Source of the DNA: a virus
Reading direction: 5' to 3' (one strand)
IMG/VR virus record: IMGVR_UViG_3300049027_000047
Span: 1 to 64,000 of that record
DNA length: 64,000 bases
Both the position numbers and the translations under genes were made by a program. Position 1 is the first letter of the stretch; each line of letters starts with the position of its first letter. Below are positions 7,064 through 14,635 of this stretch, in pieces. The notes under the pieces were generated by a model. That model did no database searches and was not told where the DNA came from. It saw only the letters and a program-made list of their open reading frames with translations.

Positions 7064-8688
7064 GCAAGGGCCTCCTGAGCTTTGGTTTCCCAGACGGAAT
7101 CCGGGAACGGTTTCCCCGGCTTGTCCGTGAGAACGATGATGCTTTTCGGCGTGTATGGGCCTGAGCCGCCGTAGGTGGTGCGCAGTTTGCAAACATCCTT
7201 CCCGGTGGACTTGGGGAAGCGGCTCGCGAGAACGCCACCAGCAGCTAGGCCCAGAGTCTCAGCGCGAGCGTAAGCGCCCTTGCTGGCTTCGCTGTAGGTC
7301 TCCTGTTTGATGTAGACCACCTTGGCGGGCTCAAACTCCCCGTAATAGCGACCGTTGCGCTTGCCTTCGTTGTACTTCTCCCGGCCTTCTTCGTTCCAAA
7401 TGGATTGCAGGCGCTCTGCATCTTCCTTTGTGGGATTGATGAGCGGGCAGGCGTCTTTGACTGGCTTGCCTGTTTTCTGTGCCTGCTTAAGTTCTTCGAG
7501 TTCTGCCAAAGACTCCGCATCCGGTGGTGTGTAGGCTCCAGGAGCAAGGCGCTCTGTGGGGAATTGGTGCAAGGCGAACTCAGTGCCTGGGAGGTTCTGC
7601 GCTCTGTAGGTCCATCCTGTCACTTTTGGACCCTTTACGGAAACTGACGTAACGCGGCCAGAAGTGGAGGACTTGTTCACCTTCACGATCAGTTTACCAC
7701 CAAGACGGCCACCGATTTGCATTTCAAGATCTCCAGCGCGTCCGCCTTGAGCTTCGAGCATTTGATTCTCGTAGGCGATACGCATTCTCAGGTGCCGAGT
7801 GTAACGGGTGCCCGTCTCAGGGTTCCAGTCCTCTGGGCGCTCGCGTCCTGCCAGCCAATCGCGGGCAATGTCCGCAGCGGGTCGCGTTGCTTTGCTTGCC
7901 TCCGTGGCCAGAGCCTTCCATGCTTCAGGGTTGCCGTAGCCAGAAGTCAGAGCGGAAATAATGACGGCCCGGCGGACTTGTTCAGGGTTTGAGGGTTCAC
8001 CTTCTGCCACGTTCTCCGACTCGCGGATACGGGAGAGTTCCCACCGGAAATCTGCTAGACTGGTGGGCGCTTTAGGTTTCTCGCGGGTGCCCTCCGCGTT
8101 CTCAACCACTGACAGCATGGAATCAAAGCGAGATTGCTCGCTTTCGGCATGTTCGGACCATGATTTTTCTGCCTTCCTCAATTCAGCTTCAAGCGTCTTG
8201 ATGCGCCCCATGCGCACGGCAGGCGAGGAGACATGCAGAGCGTGGGAAATGACGCCCGCTGTCCGCTGCTGCCAGTATTCGGCCTTGTCCCACTGGGAGA
8301 CAGCTTTGCCCCCTATGCGGTCATGACGTGCCGCCATGCGCTCGCCCTTTGCTTGCGACTGGTAGCCATGGGCGGAAGGGCCGGAGTCGTAGCGGTCAGC
8401 CAGTCCCACCGCTTCACCAAGGCGTTTGTCCCGGTATCCGCCGAAGCGCTCCGCACGATCAGCCGCACGATCTTCAGGGGACTGGTCTTCGTCTTCGATC
8501 TCTCCTGAGTCACAATAGGAGAGAGCGGTTGCTTCCCGCTGAGGGGTCCAGGTGGCCACGAAGTCGCAATCCTGTTTCGGGGTTGAGGTCCAGCCTTCAT
8601 CGCGAAGGGCCTCGTATTCATCACGGGAAACGCGCCCAACGTAAAGGCGCAATTTGTCATCTTCGGGGCAATAAGTGGCGTAGTTCAT
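7060..8688 (-). CDS. DUF3560 domain protein
   Basis: A 542-residue protein. The N-terminal third matches DUF3560: RAERFGGYRDKR, ADRYDSGPSAHGYQSQAKGERMAARHDRI, then an alpha-helical segment. The remainder is not recognised. DUF3560 proteins occur on phages and plasmids, often near methyltransferases or anti-restriction genes; here a methyltransferase follows with a 4-nt overlap. A promoter (8727-8755) lies just upstream. Role in DNA protection is inference from context. Confidence 0.8.
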   Translation of the reverse strand: MNYATYCPEDDKLRLYVGRVSRDEYEALRDEGWTSTPKQDCDFVATWTPQREATALSYCDSGEIEDEDQSPEDRAADRAERFGGYRDKRLGEAVGLADRYDSGPSAHGYQSQAKGERMAARHDRIGGKAVSQWDKAEYWQQRTAGVISHALHVSSPAVRMGRIKTLEAELRKAEKSWSEHAESEQSRFDSMLSVVENAEGTREKPKAPTSLADFRWELSRIRESENVAEGEPSNPEQVRRAVIISALTSGYGNPEAWKALATEASKATRPAADIARDWLAGRERPEDWNPETGTRYTRHLRMRIAYENQMLEAQGGRAGDLEMQIGGRLGGKLIVKVNKSSTSGRVTSVSVKGPKVTGWTYRAQNLPGTEFALHQFPTERLAPGAYTPPDAESLAELEELKQAQKTGKPVKDACPLINPTKEDAERLQSIWNEEGREKYNEGKRNGRYYGEFEPAKVVYIKQETYSEASKGAYARAETLGLAAGGVLASRFPKSTGKDVCKLRTTYGGSGPYTPKSIIVLTDKPGKPFPDSVWETKAQEALA

Positions 8689-8726
8689 AGTTTGATTTCT
8701 AGGTGAATTGTTCGTCTGACAGGTTA

Positions 8727-8755
8727 GGAATACTCCATCCCAGTTGATTCGTCAA
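8727..8755 (-). promoter_or_regulatory. sigma70-like promoter
   Basis: Minus strand: -35 TTGACG (8750-8755), 17 bp, -10 TATTCC (8727-8732). The leader is about 30 nt to the DUF3560 start at 8688. Confidence 0.6.
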
Positions 8756-8762
8756 CAAGAAT

Positions 8763-9164
8763 CTACGCATTGTTAGAAGAGTCCTCTTTTCCTTCAGGTC
8801 CCAGGGATTCCAGAGCTGGCCCTAGTCCTCCTTTTTGGGAGGATAGAGTCCTGAACCAGAGAGCCGTGGTTGAGGTGGTGTCGAAATTGAAGCGTTGGTC
8901 GCGCTTGATTCCTCCGGTGGGTTTGCGTCCAGCGTTTGGGCGTTTACCGCCTTTGTTGTGGGTGGATTTTAGGTGCTTACGTAGAGATTTGAGCGTTGCA
9001 ATGGCCAGAGCAGTGGAGGCTTCTGGGTCTTCGTCAACGAGACTGGCGCTTTCCACGCGCACCTTGCGGCGGCTGGCAATCTTCACGGCCTCATTACAAT
9101 CCCACGCCCTCAAACGGAGCGTGGTTTTTCCGTCGTTTCCGGTGACGGTCCAAAGTGGCTTCAT
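8763..9164 (-). CDS. basic protein with AT-hook-like GRKP motif
   Basis: A 133-residue protein. Residues about 71-82 read GGKRPNAGRKP, a motif seen in many phage and plasmid DNA-associated proteins, preceded by a Lys/His-rich helix. The N-terminus is a small beta-alpha unit. DNA binding is plausible; no catalytic motif is seen. Confidence 0.6.
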   Translation of the reverse strand: MKPLWTVTGNDGKTTLRLRAWDCNEAVKIASRRKVRVESASLVDEDPEASTALAIATLKSLRKHLKSTHNKGGKRPNAGRKPTGGIKRDQRFNFDTTSTTALWFRTLSSQKGGLGPALESLGPEGKEDSSNNA

Positions 9165-9227
9165 TCTCTTGGTTCAATCTTGATTGTTCTAGGTTGTGAT
9201 GCGCCCTGCGATCAACGCTTTCCGCGC

Positions 9228-9289
9228 CTCGTAGGATGGGCTTAACCATTGCTGATGGCTCTCAGAGCGGTGTTGATATGGGTAGAGGG
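9228..9289. repeat. 62-bp exact direct repeat, copy A
   Basis: Identical to 10672-10733. It covers the last codons and stop of the leftward gene 9242-9568 plus 14 bp beyond it. Confidence 0.95.
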
Positions 9290-9568
9290 GTCTTCCCAAG
9301 AGGAAGCGAGCCGTGCAGATGCCAGCCATGTCTGGGCCTCAGAGGCGATCCAGTCCCCAAGGAAGTCGGAGAACGTCTTACCGGGCCGGAAGTTTGGAAC
9401 ATCGTAGTCCAGAGCTTGGGTTTTGCTCAGGATCTGGAATGACTCCCGGTCCGACTTGGTGGCGCGGGGCCGGACATGATAGAGGTGTCCATTGAAGGAC
9501 AGCACAGGGTCAATAACCTGGCTGAACAGGAGGGCCTTTGCGGCGGTGTGTGGGCAGGTGGTTCTCAT
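9242..9568 (-). CDS. hypothetical protein, 108 aa
   Basis: A small protein with N-terminal CPHTAAKALLFSQV and a C-terminal helix. No family is recognised with confidence. Its 3' end is duplicated 1,444 bp upstream, suggesting that a second copy once existed or that the intervening genes were inserted. Confidence 0.6.
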   Translation of the reverse strand: MRTTCPHTAAKALLFSQVIDPVLSFNGHLYHVRPRATKSDRESFQILSKTQALDYDVPNFRPGKTFSDFLGDWIASEAQTWLASARLASSWEDPSTHINTALRAISNG

Positions 9569-9610
9569 GGGTTTGGGCAGAGGGATCAGGCATGGCAGAC
9601 CTCTCTAAAA

Positions 9611-9624
9611 TCTGTCATGACAGA
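9611..9624. repeat. dispersed palindrome copy 6
   Basis: Core TCTGTCATGACAGA, intergenic, about 40 nt upstream of the start at 9568. Confidence 0.9.
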
Positions 9625-9644
9625 ATGCAGGTGAGTTGCGAGAG

Positions 9645-10292
9645 CTACAGGGCCATTTTTCTCTTAATGTCCTCTGGAATAAGCGCAATTACCTCGTTGC
9701 GCTTAGCTTCCATGCTGTCCTCGTCCCAGCTTTCTGGATACTCTCCGCTGGTCAAGAGACGAAGATGCGGAGCCTCCACCCAAGATGTTAGAAACTCGCC
9801 CTCGCTTTTGAGCGATTCAATCCTGTAGAGAATAGCCTCCCGTGCATCGAAGGAGCCAATCAGAACACCATCCGTGAATCCGCCGCTGACTTGCGCGGGC
9901 CAATGAGAGGCGTCCTTCATACGAAGGTTGAAATGCACATCGCCTCCATTCATAAAGCCATGAAAGGTGTCAAACACCAGAAAAAGTCCATCATCGTGCC
10001 ACAACCCGTATTGCTTTTCGCCTTCCGATCCGCTTTTGAATACGGCTGGACGCTCCCACAGGATTTTAAATCCAGCCCCCAGAACGATCGCCATGTAACG
10101 CTCGACGGGCGTCATAAAGCAGGTGTCTCCGTTAGCAGACAGGATTTCATCCTTTCTCTTTCCATCTTCACTTCCAAGAGCCATCCCTAGCCAGACGACT
10201 GATTCGTCCTCATGGTAGGTTTTTCCGATGATCTTTTCAGCTGTGGCAAGCGGATCACGGTTGAGTAGGTAATCTAGTTCGCTGTTTTTCAT
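9645..10292 (-). CDS. hypothetical protein, 215 aa
   Basis: A soluble, mixed alpha/beta protein with two Trp-rich strands (GLWHDDGLFLVFDTF). No family is recognised. It stands alone between the palindrome at 9611 and the gene at 10395, inside the segment bounded by the 62-bp direct repeats. Confidence 0.65.
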   Translation of the reverse strand: MKNSELDYLLNRDPLATAEKIIGKTYHEDESVVWLGMALGSEDGKRKDEILSANGDTCFMTPVERYMAIVLGAGFKILWERPAVFKSGSEGEKQYGLWHDDGLFLVFDTFHGFMNGGDVHFNLRMKDASHWPAQVSGGFTDGVLIGSFDAREAILYRIESLKSEGEFLTSWVEAPHLRLLTSGEYPESWDEDSMEAKRNEVIALIPEDIKRKMAL

Positions 10293-10394
10293 AGGTTTTC
10301 AGGTAGTGGATTCAACAGAGACAGGCGGGGAACAGTTCCCCTCTAATCTCCCTACAGACCCCATGGAATGGATTCCAGGGATCTGGATGGGAGG

Positions 10395-10580
10395 CTAATG
10401 GAGAAGTGAACAGGGATGCGCATCCCTTTCCTCTCGCATGGCGACCACCTCTTCAATCTGTTCGATTGTTCTCCAATGGCCAATCGACGGAATCCAGTAG
10501 GTGCCATCATCAGCTTGGACATCGACGGTATATCCAACGCGTGATGCTCTGGCCTTTAGTTCTTCGGAGATATGTTTCAT
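10395..10580 (-). CDS. hypothetical protein, 61 aa
   Basis: The ATG at 10580 (MKHISEELKARASRVGYTVDVQ) is chosen because the longer frame starts within the -35 box of its own promoter. The product is a small helical-plus-strand protein. No function is recognised. Confidence 0.55.
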   Translation of the reverse strand: MKHISEELKARASRVGYTVDVQADDGTYWIPSIGHWRTIEQIEEVVAMREERDAHPCSLLH

Positions 10581-10620
10581 GGATATTCTATAGGGTTGTG
10601 GTGAACTGACTGATTCCGTG

Positions 10621-10649
10621 ATACTAGCTAAGCTATTAGATGATGTCAA
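10621..10649 (-). promoter_or_regulatory. promoter with TAGCTTAGC spacer motif
   Basis: Minus strand: -35 TTGACA (10644-10649), 17 bp spacer ending TAGCTTAGC, -10 TAGTAT (10621-10626). The leader is about 35 nt to the ATG at 10580. Confidence 0.7.
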
Positions 10650-10671
10650 AGCAGATTGTGATTAAACTTCG

Positions 10672-10733
10672 CTCGTAGGATGGGCTTAACCATTGCTGAT
10701 GGCTCTCAGAGCGGTGTTGATATGGGTAGAGGG
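10672..10733. repeat. 62-bp exact direct repeat, copy B
   Basis: Identical to 9228-9289, but here it is detached from any complete gene: a remnant of the tail of the 9242-type gene. Confidence 0.95.
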
Positions 10734-10777
10734 ATTCTTAGTCGTTGATTAGCTGAACTCCGCACGGGGTTCCGTCA

Positions 10778-10888
10778 TCATGGGAAGATGCGGATGAATA
10801 GGAAAATCAGGAAAAAGATGCTGGCGCAGGCAATGAGGGTCAGAAGGCCAGGGCGTTCGTCTAGGAGTTTCCAGAATATTTGTTTCAT
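10778..10888 (-). CDS. 36-aa single-span membrane microprotein
   Basis: A short leftward frame starting at ATG 10886-10888. The N-terminal half is charged and residues 15-34 are continuous hydrophobic (LLTLIACASIFFLIFLFI), so it should be a single membrane span. It lies directly downstream of the 10913-11539 gene. Too short to classify. Confidence 0.5.
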   Translation of the reverse strand: MKQIFWKLLDERPGLLTLIACASIFFLIFLFIRIFP

Positions 10889-10912
10889 ATGATTGTCTTG
10901 TTTATGCGGTCA

Positions 10913-11539
10913 TCACTTTTCGACCCACCCAGCGTGGCGGAAAACCGCCATCTTGCGCACGCTCCCGTCAGGCTGTGGAGAGTCCACACTCTCCCGCTTG
11001 GAGAATGCATAGACTGGCTCAATACCTCGCTCGCAAAGCGCCTCCTCCAGGGAGGCCATGAAATACGGTGCTCCCCCAATCATGGCGTGGGTAGCACCCA
11101 TGCTGGCGGCAATGTCCGCGAGGGATTTTGCCCGGTCTATCATCTCCGCCAGACGTGGAGGAGCGTCAAACGTGATGAGACGCTGCACACGCGCCTTGTC
11201 GGGCGGCTCAATGCACCGCTGCTCCGGCGTCGCATCGTGCTGGGTTAGGTTGACCCGCTTCACCGGGCGGATGTCCGCCAGAGTGAGTATTGGGAGCTCC
11301 TGAATCTCCCCTCTGGCGTCCTTGTCCTGATCGATCAGGACAATCATGTCCTCGTCCGCCACGCATGGAGGGGGAGCCGCGTCTACGGTCCAGCGTTTGT
11401 CGCGCCAAATCACTTCGTCGCCGCGATTATAGCGTTTGGGCGTGATCGTGATCGTGATTTTTCCGGTGTCGCCGCACCGTTGGCAAGGCCGGAAGTGGCC
11501 CCCGTAGCATTCGGGGCAATTGTATGCGGTAGTGCTCAT
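10913..11539 (-). CDS. phage protein with N-terminal zinc-ribbon
   Basis: A 208-residue protein. Residues 8-24 contain CPEC...CQRCGDTG, a DnaJ-like CxxCxGxG-type zinc site. The C-terminal 80 residues (ATHAMIGGAPYFMASLE, then VYAFSKRESV, then a closing VFRHAGW) match a small domain common in phages that resembles a nucleotide-binding or Rossmann fold. Exact role is unknown. Confidence 0.7.
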   Translation of the reverse strand: MSTTAYNCPECYGGHFRPCQRCGDTGKITITITPKRYNRGDEVIWRDKRWTVDAAPPPCVADEDMIVLIDQDKDARGEIQELPILTLADIRPVKRVNLTQHDATPEQRCIEPPDKARVQRLITFDAPPRLAEMIDRAKSLADIAASMGATHAMIGGAPYFMASLEEALCERGIEPVYAFSKRESVDSPQPDGSVRKMAVFRHAGWVEK

Positions 11540-11606
11540 AGTGTTTTCAGGTTGGATTTCTTTGCGTTTTGAGATTGCGTTTTGAGAATGTCAAGGGACC
11601 GATTGG

Positions 11607-12197
11607 CTAGGGGTTAGCCTGATCATAGATGTCGTCCATCAGCTCTGGAGTGATCTCCCCTGAAACCACTAGGTCATTCAGCTGGAGGAAAAAATTCCGC
11701 TGGCGCAGCAACGCCTGATAGATGTGGGCTGGCACCCCATCCGCAATGCCGCATCCTCTGACGAATGCATCAGAGGCGGTCGGGATGTCGCCGCCAGCGG
11801 CATGGATGGAGAGGAGCTCGTCGCGGATCGCCGTAGCCAGCGCGGCAAGATCCGCTTCGAGTGCTGCCACCTCTTCGCGGAGGTGAGGGATGACCCGCTT
11901 TCCGCGGCCAGGGTCTTTCGCGTTGGCTGACTCCAGGTCAGCCAGCTTGGCCCGCTTGGCCTCCAGGTGGTGCTTGACCTGATTAAGGCACAGGCCGGTT
12001 GCCGCGCCGAATTGGGTGGAGGAAGTATTTTTCGACCGCTCCTCAATGAGGAGATGTTGCCCGATCGTCACCACGCTCTCTGCTGTGGTCGTGATGCCGA
12101 TTTCATTTACTGTCGCAAGAAACGATGGGCTCGTGCAGAGCCACCCCCACTGGTCGGAGGTGAATTTAGCGGCAGGGTTGGCGGTGATGGTTTTCAT
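11607..12197 (-). CDS. hypothetical protein, 196 aa, central coiled coil
   Basis: An Ala/Glu/Leu-rich coiled coil spans residues about 70-130, followed by a helical C-terminus. No family is recognised. It is the middle member of a leftward group (12464, 12197, 11539). Confidence 0.65.
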   Translation of the reverse strand: MKTITANPAAKFTSDQWGWLCTSPSFLATVNEIGITTTAESVVTIGQHLLIEERSKNTSSTQFGAATGLCLNQVKHHLEAKRAKLADLESANAKDPGRGKRVIPHLREEVAALEADLAALATAIRDELLSIHAAGGDIPTASDAFVRGCGIADGVPAHIYQALLRQRNFFLQLNDLVVSGEITPELMDDIYDQANP

Positions 12198-12281
12198 ATG
12201 TGTTCTCTGTTTTGCTTTTGTGTGACAGTCTCATCAGTGCTGGATCGTCAGCCCAGCAGACGCCCGTAGGCGTTTCGACAC

Positions 12282-12464
12282 TCATTCTTCCCGGAGCCCA
12301 ATCGTTAGGCTCAGCCCGATAGAGTCGGCGGCGGTCACATGGTAGGAGCCATGCCCCGAAAATCCAATCACTCCAGAGGCAATGGAGGAATGGTCTTTGC
12401 ATGCGGCCTCAATGGCTAAGGCTACGGCTCCGGCTCCGGCGACTTGTTCGATTGTGATTTTCAT
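12282..12464 (-). CDS. hypothetical protein, 60 aa
   Basis: A short Gly/Ala-rich protein (MKITIEQVAGAGAVALAIEAACKDHSS). It is the first gene after the promoter at 12517-12545. No function is recognised. Confidence 0.5.
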   Translation of the reverse strand: MKITIEQVAGAGAVALAIEAACKDHSSIASGVIGFSGHGSYHVTAADSIGLSLTIGLREE

Positions 12465-12516
12465 ATTCTTGATTCTACTTGGTTTGCTTTGCGTTTTGGC
12501 TTCTTACTACACACAC

Positions 12517-12545
12517 TTTATACGCTCTCCTCTATGATTGTTCAA
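12517..12545 (-). promoter_or_regulatory. sigma70-like promoter
   Basis: Minus strand: -35 TTGAAC (12540-12545), 17 bp, -10 TATAAA (12517-12522). It drives 12464 and the genes below it. Confidence 0.65.
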
Positions 12546-12671
12546 CAAAAATCATTCAGATTGACTATACAAAGAAAGTATGCTCGCTCTGAATCCGTCA
12601 TAACTCCTTGATCCTGTACGTAGATATGCTAGAATGGATGGAGTGAAAAAAGCTGGGAGAGGCAAAATAAA

Positions 12672-12685
12672 TCTGTTGCGACAGA
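12672..12685. repeat. dispersed palindrome copy 7
   Basis: Core TCTGTTGCGACAGA with symmetric AAA/TTT flanks, intergenic. The stretch 12546-12703 around it shows no gene. Confidence 0.9.
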
Positions 12686-12703
12686 TTTCTGGCGGGGCGG
12701 GAG

Positions 12704-12827
12704 TCATCTATTGCACAATTTCGTTGTACCCCCCCCTCCTGCGAGGAATGAGGCAATAGCCTCCTCAAGAGAGGAGGTGGAAAGTAACGGTTTCGCCCAA
12801 TGTACGGTTATAGACTCTATACTGCAT
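12704..12827 (-). pseudogene. possible frameshifted small gene
   Basis: An ATG at 12827 opens a plausible phage-like frame (MQYRVYNRTLGETVTFHLLS) that stops at 12765, while an overlapping second frame continues with SLEEAIASFLAGG to 12704. Joined, the two give one ordinary small protein. A run of eight C (12729-12736) lies in the second part. It follows the 12846-13007 gene by 18 nt. Confidence 0.35.
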
Positions 12828-12845
12828 AAGGATGAGAGATGAGGA

Positions 12846-13007
12846 TTAGGCGTCCACGTTGTTTTCAGCTGGCCATGTGGCCAGATAGATGTGAGCCTCT
12901 GGCTTTTGTGCCTTGAGTATGTCCCACAAAGGCAAGGCCTCTGAGATGGTGAGAGGTCCAACAGACACATGGTTTGCGCCATCGATGTGCAGGTATTGTG
13001 TTTTCAT
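12846..13007 (-). CDS. hypothetical protein, 53 aa
   Basis: A short protein (MKTQYLHIDGANHVSVGPLTI...). Accepted because a good promoter (13015-13043) places its -10 exactly 7 nt before the ATG. This frame is preferred over an overlapping longer one on the same strand. Confidence 0.6.
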   Translation of the reverse strand: MKTQYLHIDGANHVSVGPLTISEALPLWDILKAQKPEAHIYLATWPAENNVDA

Positions 13008-13014
13008 AGTCCTC

Positions 13015-13043
13015 TATCTACCCTCCCTGCATAGATTAGTCAA
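13015..13043 (-). promoter_or_regulatory. leaderless-type promoter
   Basis: Minus strand: -35 TTGACT (13038-13043), 17 bp, -10 TAGATA (13015-13020), 7 nt to ATG 13007. Confidence 0.7.
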
Positions 13044-13114
13044 CAATAATCTACTCAGTCCCTTCACTTTCTTCCCTCTTGCCCTCTAGAGGCTGGAGAG
13101 CTAAGCTAGTGGGT

Positions 13115-13153
13115 ATGAGTCTAGGACTAGGAGAGCAAAGAGACAAGCCATGA
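13115..13153 (+). CDS. possible 12-aa leader peptide
   Basis: ATG at 13115 encodes MSLGLGEQRDKP and its stop overlaps the next start by 4 nt (ATGA, 13150-13153). A GCTAAGCTAG element resembling the phage promoter spacer lies just upstream (13100-13109). Coupling, rather than the peptide itself, may be the function. Confidence 0.3.
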   Translation: MSLGLGEQRDKP

Positions 13154-13314
13154 GCTCCATCATCGAAGAGCTAGCTAGAAAGGCCCCGCCAGGGAAAATC
13201 CTGCGTCTCGCAATCCCCAGAGAGTCCCGATCCATCCCATGCAACCGCCTGCGAGAGAAGGAAGAGCCTCACTACAGGCGCGCGCTCAACGCAACCCACC
13301 CCATCAATCCCTGA
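13150..13314 (+). CDS. hypothetical basic protein, 54 aa
   Basis: A short Arg/Pro-rich protein beginning MSSIIEELARKAPPGKILRLAIPRES. It is the first clear gene of the rightward block and ends 3 nt before the terminase-small candidate. No family is recognised. Confidence 0.5.
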   Translation: MSSIIEELARKAPPGKILRLAIPRESRSIPCNRLREKEEPHYRRALNATHPINP

Positions 13315-13317
13315 TCC

Positions 13318-13881
13318 ATGCCAGCCCCAGTCCTCTCAAAAGCAGAATGGGAAGAAGTCAAAGCCGCCTCCATAGCAGGCATCCCAGACAGAAAAATAGC
13401 CAAAGAATGGGGAATCGGCGTGGCTGCTATCAAACAGCAGAGACGTAGAGGTGCATGGCCCACGAAAAACAAGGCCCTTATAGAACAGCAGAAGGCCATG
13501 CAAGCCCTGAAGGACAAGGGAAGCCCGCTCATTCAATCATTGCATGGAGCAGAAGAATTGTCACCGGATGTAACTGGGAGCCCAAAAGCACTAGATCTGG
13601 TATCAAAAAGCCTGGGAGAATACGCTGACGGGATGGCGTTGGCCCTTGTCCCCAAGCTGTCCTCCCTCGCAGAGGGCGTGGTGACAAAGAATCCAGCGCT
13701 CTTCGCCCCCGCCGACCTCAAGGAACTAGGCCAATCAGTTGCCTTGGTCTGGAAGCTAACAGGGAGAGACAAGCCCCAAACAGAGGTGAATGTCTCCCTC
13801 TGGTCAACGCAACTCTCTCAAACTGAGAGAGATGTCACGCCTTCGCACGCAGAGGATGTGACGGATGAGTTGCTGGGTTGA
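13318..13881 (+). CDS. terminase small subunit candidate
   Basis: A 187-residue protein. Residues about 5-45 form a helix-turn-helix (GIPDRKIAKEWGIGVAAIKQ) of the kind found in small terminases and other DNA-recognition subunits. The rest is helical with an acidic C-terminal tail. Small terminases bind the packaging site and load the large subunit. The large subunit is 35 kb away on the other strand, so the call rests on the fold pattern and size. Confidence 0.5.
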   Translation: MPAPVLSKAEWEEVKAASIAGIPDRKIAKEWGIGVAAIKQQRRRGAWPTKNKALIEQQKAMQALKDKGSPLIQSLHGAEELSPDVTGSPKALDLVSKSLGEYADGMALALVPKLSSLAEGVVTKNPALFAPADLKELGQSVALVWKLTGRDKPQTEVNVSLWSTQLSQTERDVTPSHAEDVTDELLG

Positions 13882-14413
13882 GGCTGTCTCAACTGTGGAG
13901 AATCGGTCATACCTGCAAGATCGGTCACAAGGTGCGTTCATACTGAGGCAGTTACGTGAAGTTGTCCTTGCCATTATTCTTTATTGCCTCCACCTTTGCA
14001 CTAGCACATCTTGTAAAGATGCAGGGAAACAGGAAGAGCAAAGCCCTCAAGGTGAGCAGGTTAGGGAGCCGTGGGTTAGTTGAGACAAACTTAACGAAGG
14101 AGTGAGTAGCTAGCACGCAAGCAAGAGCCATCGAAGGCAAGGGGAGGACCCGGCGGGTGGGTGGAGAGGGGGCGGATGGTGAGGCCCGGCGTTGTAGCGT
14201 AGGCCTCCATCCAAGTTTTTCCCTCTTTTGCCTCTCCGTGACACCCCCCCTCATTTTCCTGGATTTCCCAAATCAGTTCTATTTCTATTCTGCATCCTAA
14301 TTTTTTTGGTCCATCCTTGAGTCCGTGACATGGTTGGTAGCTGTTGCAGGATTTTCGATGAGTGCGTAGATGGGTAATTCTTGCAACACCTTGTGGAGCG
14401 ATTACAGTGGTAG
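13882..14413. other. 532-bp region without a gene
   Basis: No convincing reading frame on either strand. It contains a GAGGCC/GGCCTC hairpin (14181-14207) followed by T-rich DNA, and a purine-rich stretch at 14140-14190. Position next to the small-terminase candidate makes a packaging or replication signal conceivable, but no iterated sites are seen. Confidence 0.5.
14181..14220 (+). terminator. possible terminator hairpin
   Basis: A 6-bp GAGGCC/GGCCTC stem (14181-14186 with 14202-14207) is followed after 8 nt by TTTTT. Stem is short, so only a weak call. Confidence 0.35.
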
Positions 14414-14569
14414 ATGCCTGTATGCGTTGTCTGCCAGAAGGAGTTTAGAGCCAGGAGAAAGGATGCTCAGAGTTGCTCTCCCAAGTGCCGGACCATGCGG
14501 CATAGGGAAGCGAAGGGGTCTTGGTATGTGAAGACTGGGAAGAGGAGAGGGAGACCAAGGAAGGCTTAA
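14414..14569 (+). CDS. 51-aa C2C2 zinc-finger protein with AT-hook tail
   Basis: Begins MPVCVVCQKEFRARRKDAQSC and contains CxxC...CxxxC (CVVC and CSPKC), then a basic tail ending KRRGRPRKA, a classic AT-hook core (RGRP). The first 30 residues are clearly related to the products at 57596, 58248 and 59305. Probably a small DNA-binding protein; its partner is unknown. Confidence 0.65.
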   Translation: MPVCVVCQKEFRARRKDAQSCSPKCRTMRHREAKGSWYVKTGKRRGRPRKA

Positions 14570-14601
14570 TAGTGTTTCTGTTTCTATTTAACCTTTTCTA
14601 C

Positions 14602-14629
14602 TTGCATTCTTTTCATTTCACACTAGAAT
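14602..14629 (+). promoter_or_regulatory. leaderless-type promoter
   Basis: -35 TTGCAT (14602-14607), 16 bp, -10 TAGAAT (14624-14629), 6 nt to the ATG at 14636. Confidence 0.7.
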
Positions 14630-14635
14630 CCGTTT

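Noticed and set aside
13115-13153. Promoter directly before the 12-aa leader peptide
   Set aside because: The GCTAAGCTAG element is present but no -35 with 16-18 bp spacing could be found, so no promoter was listed.
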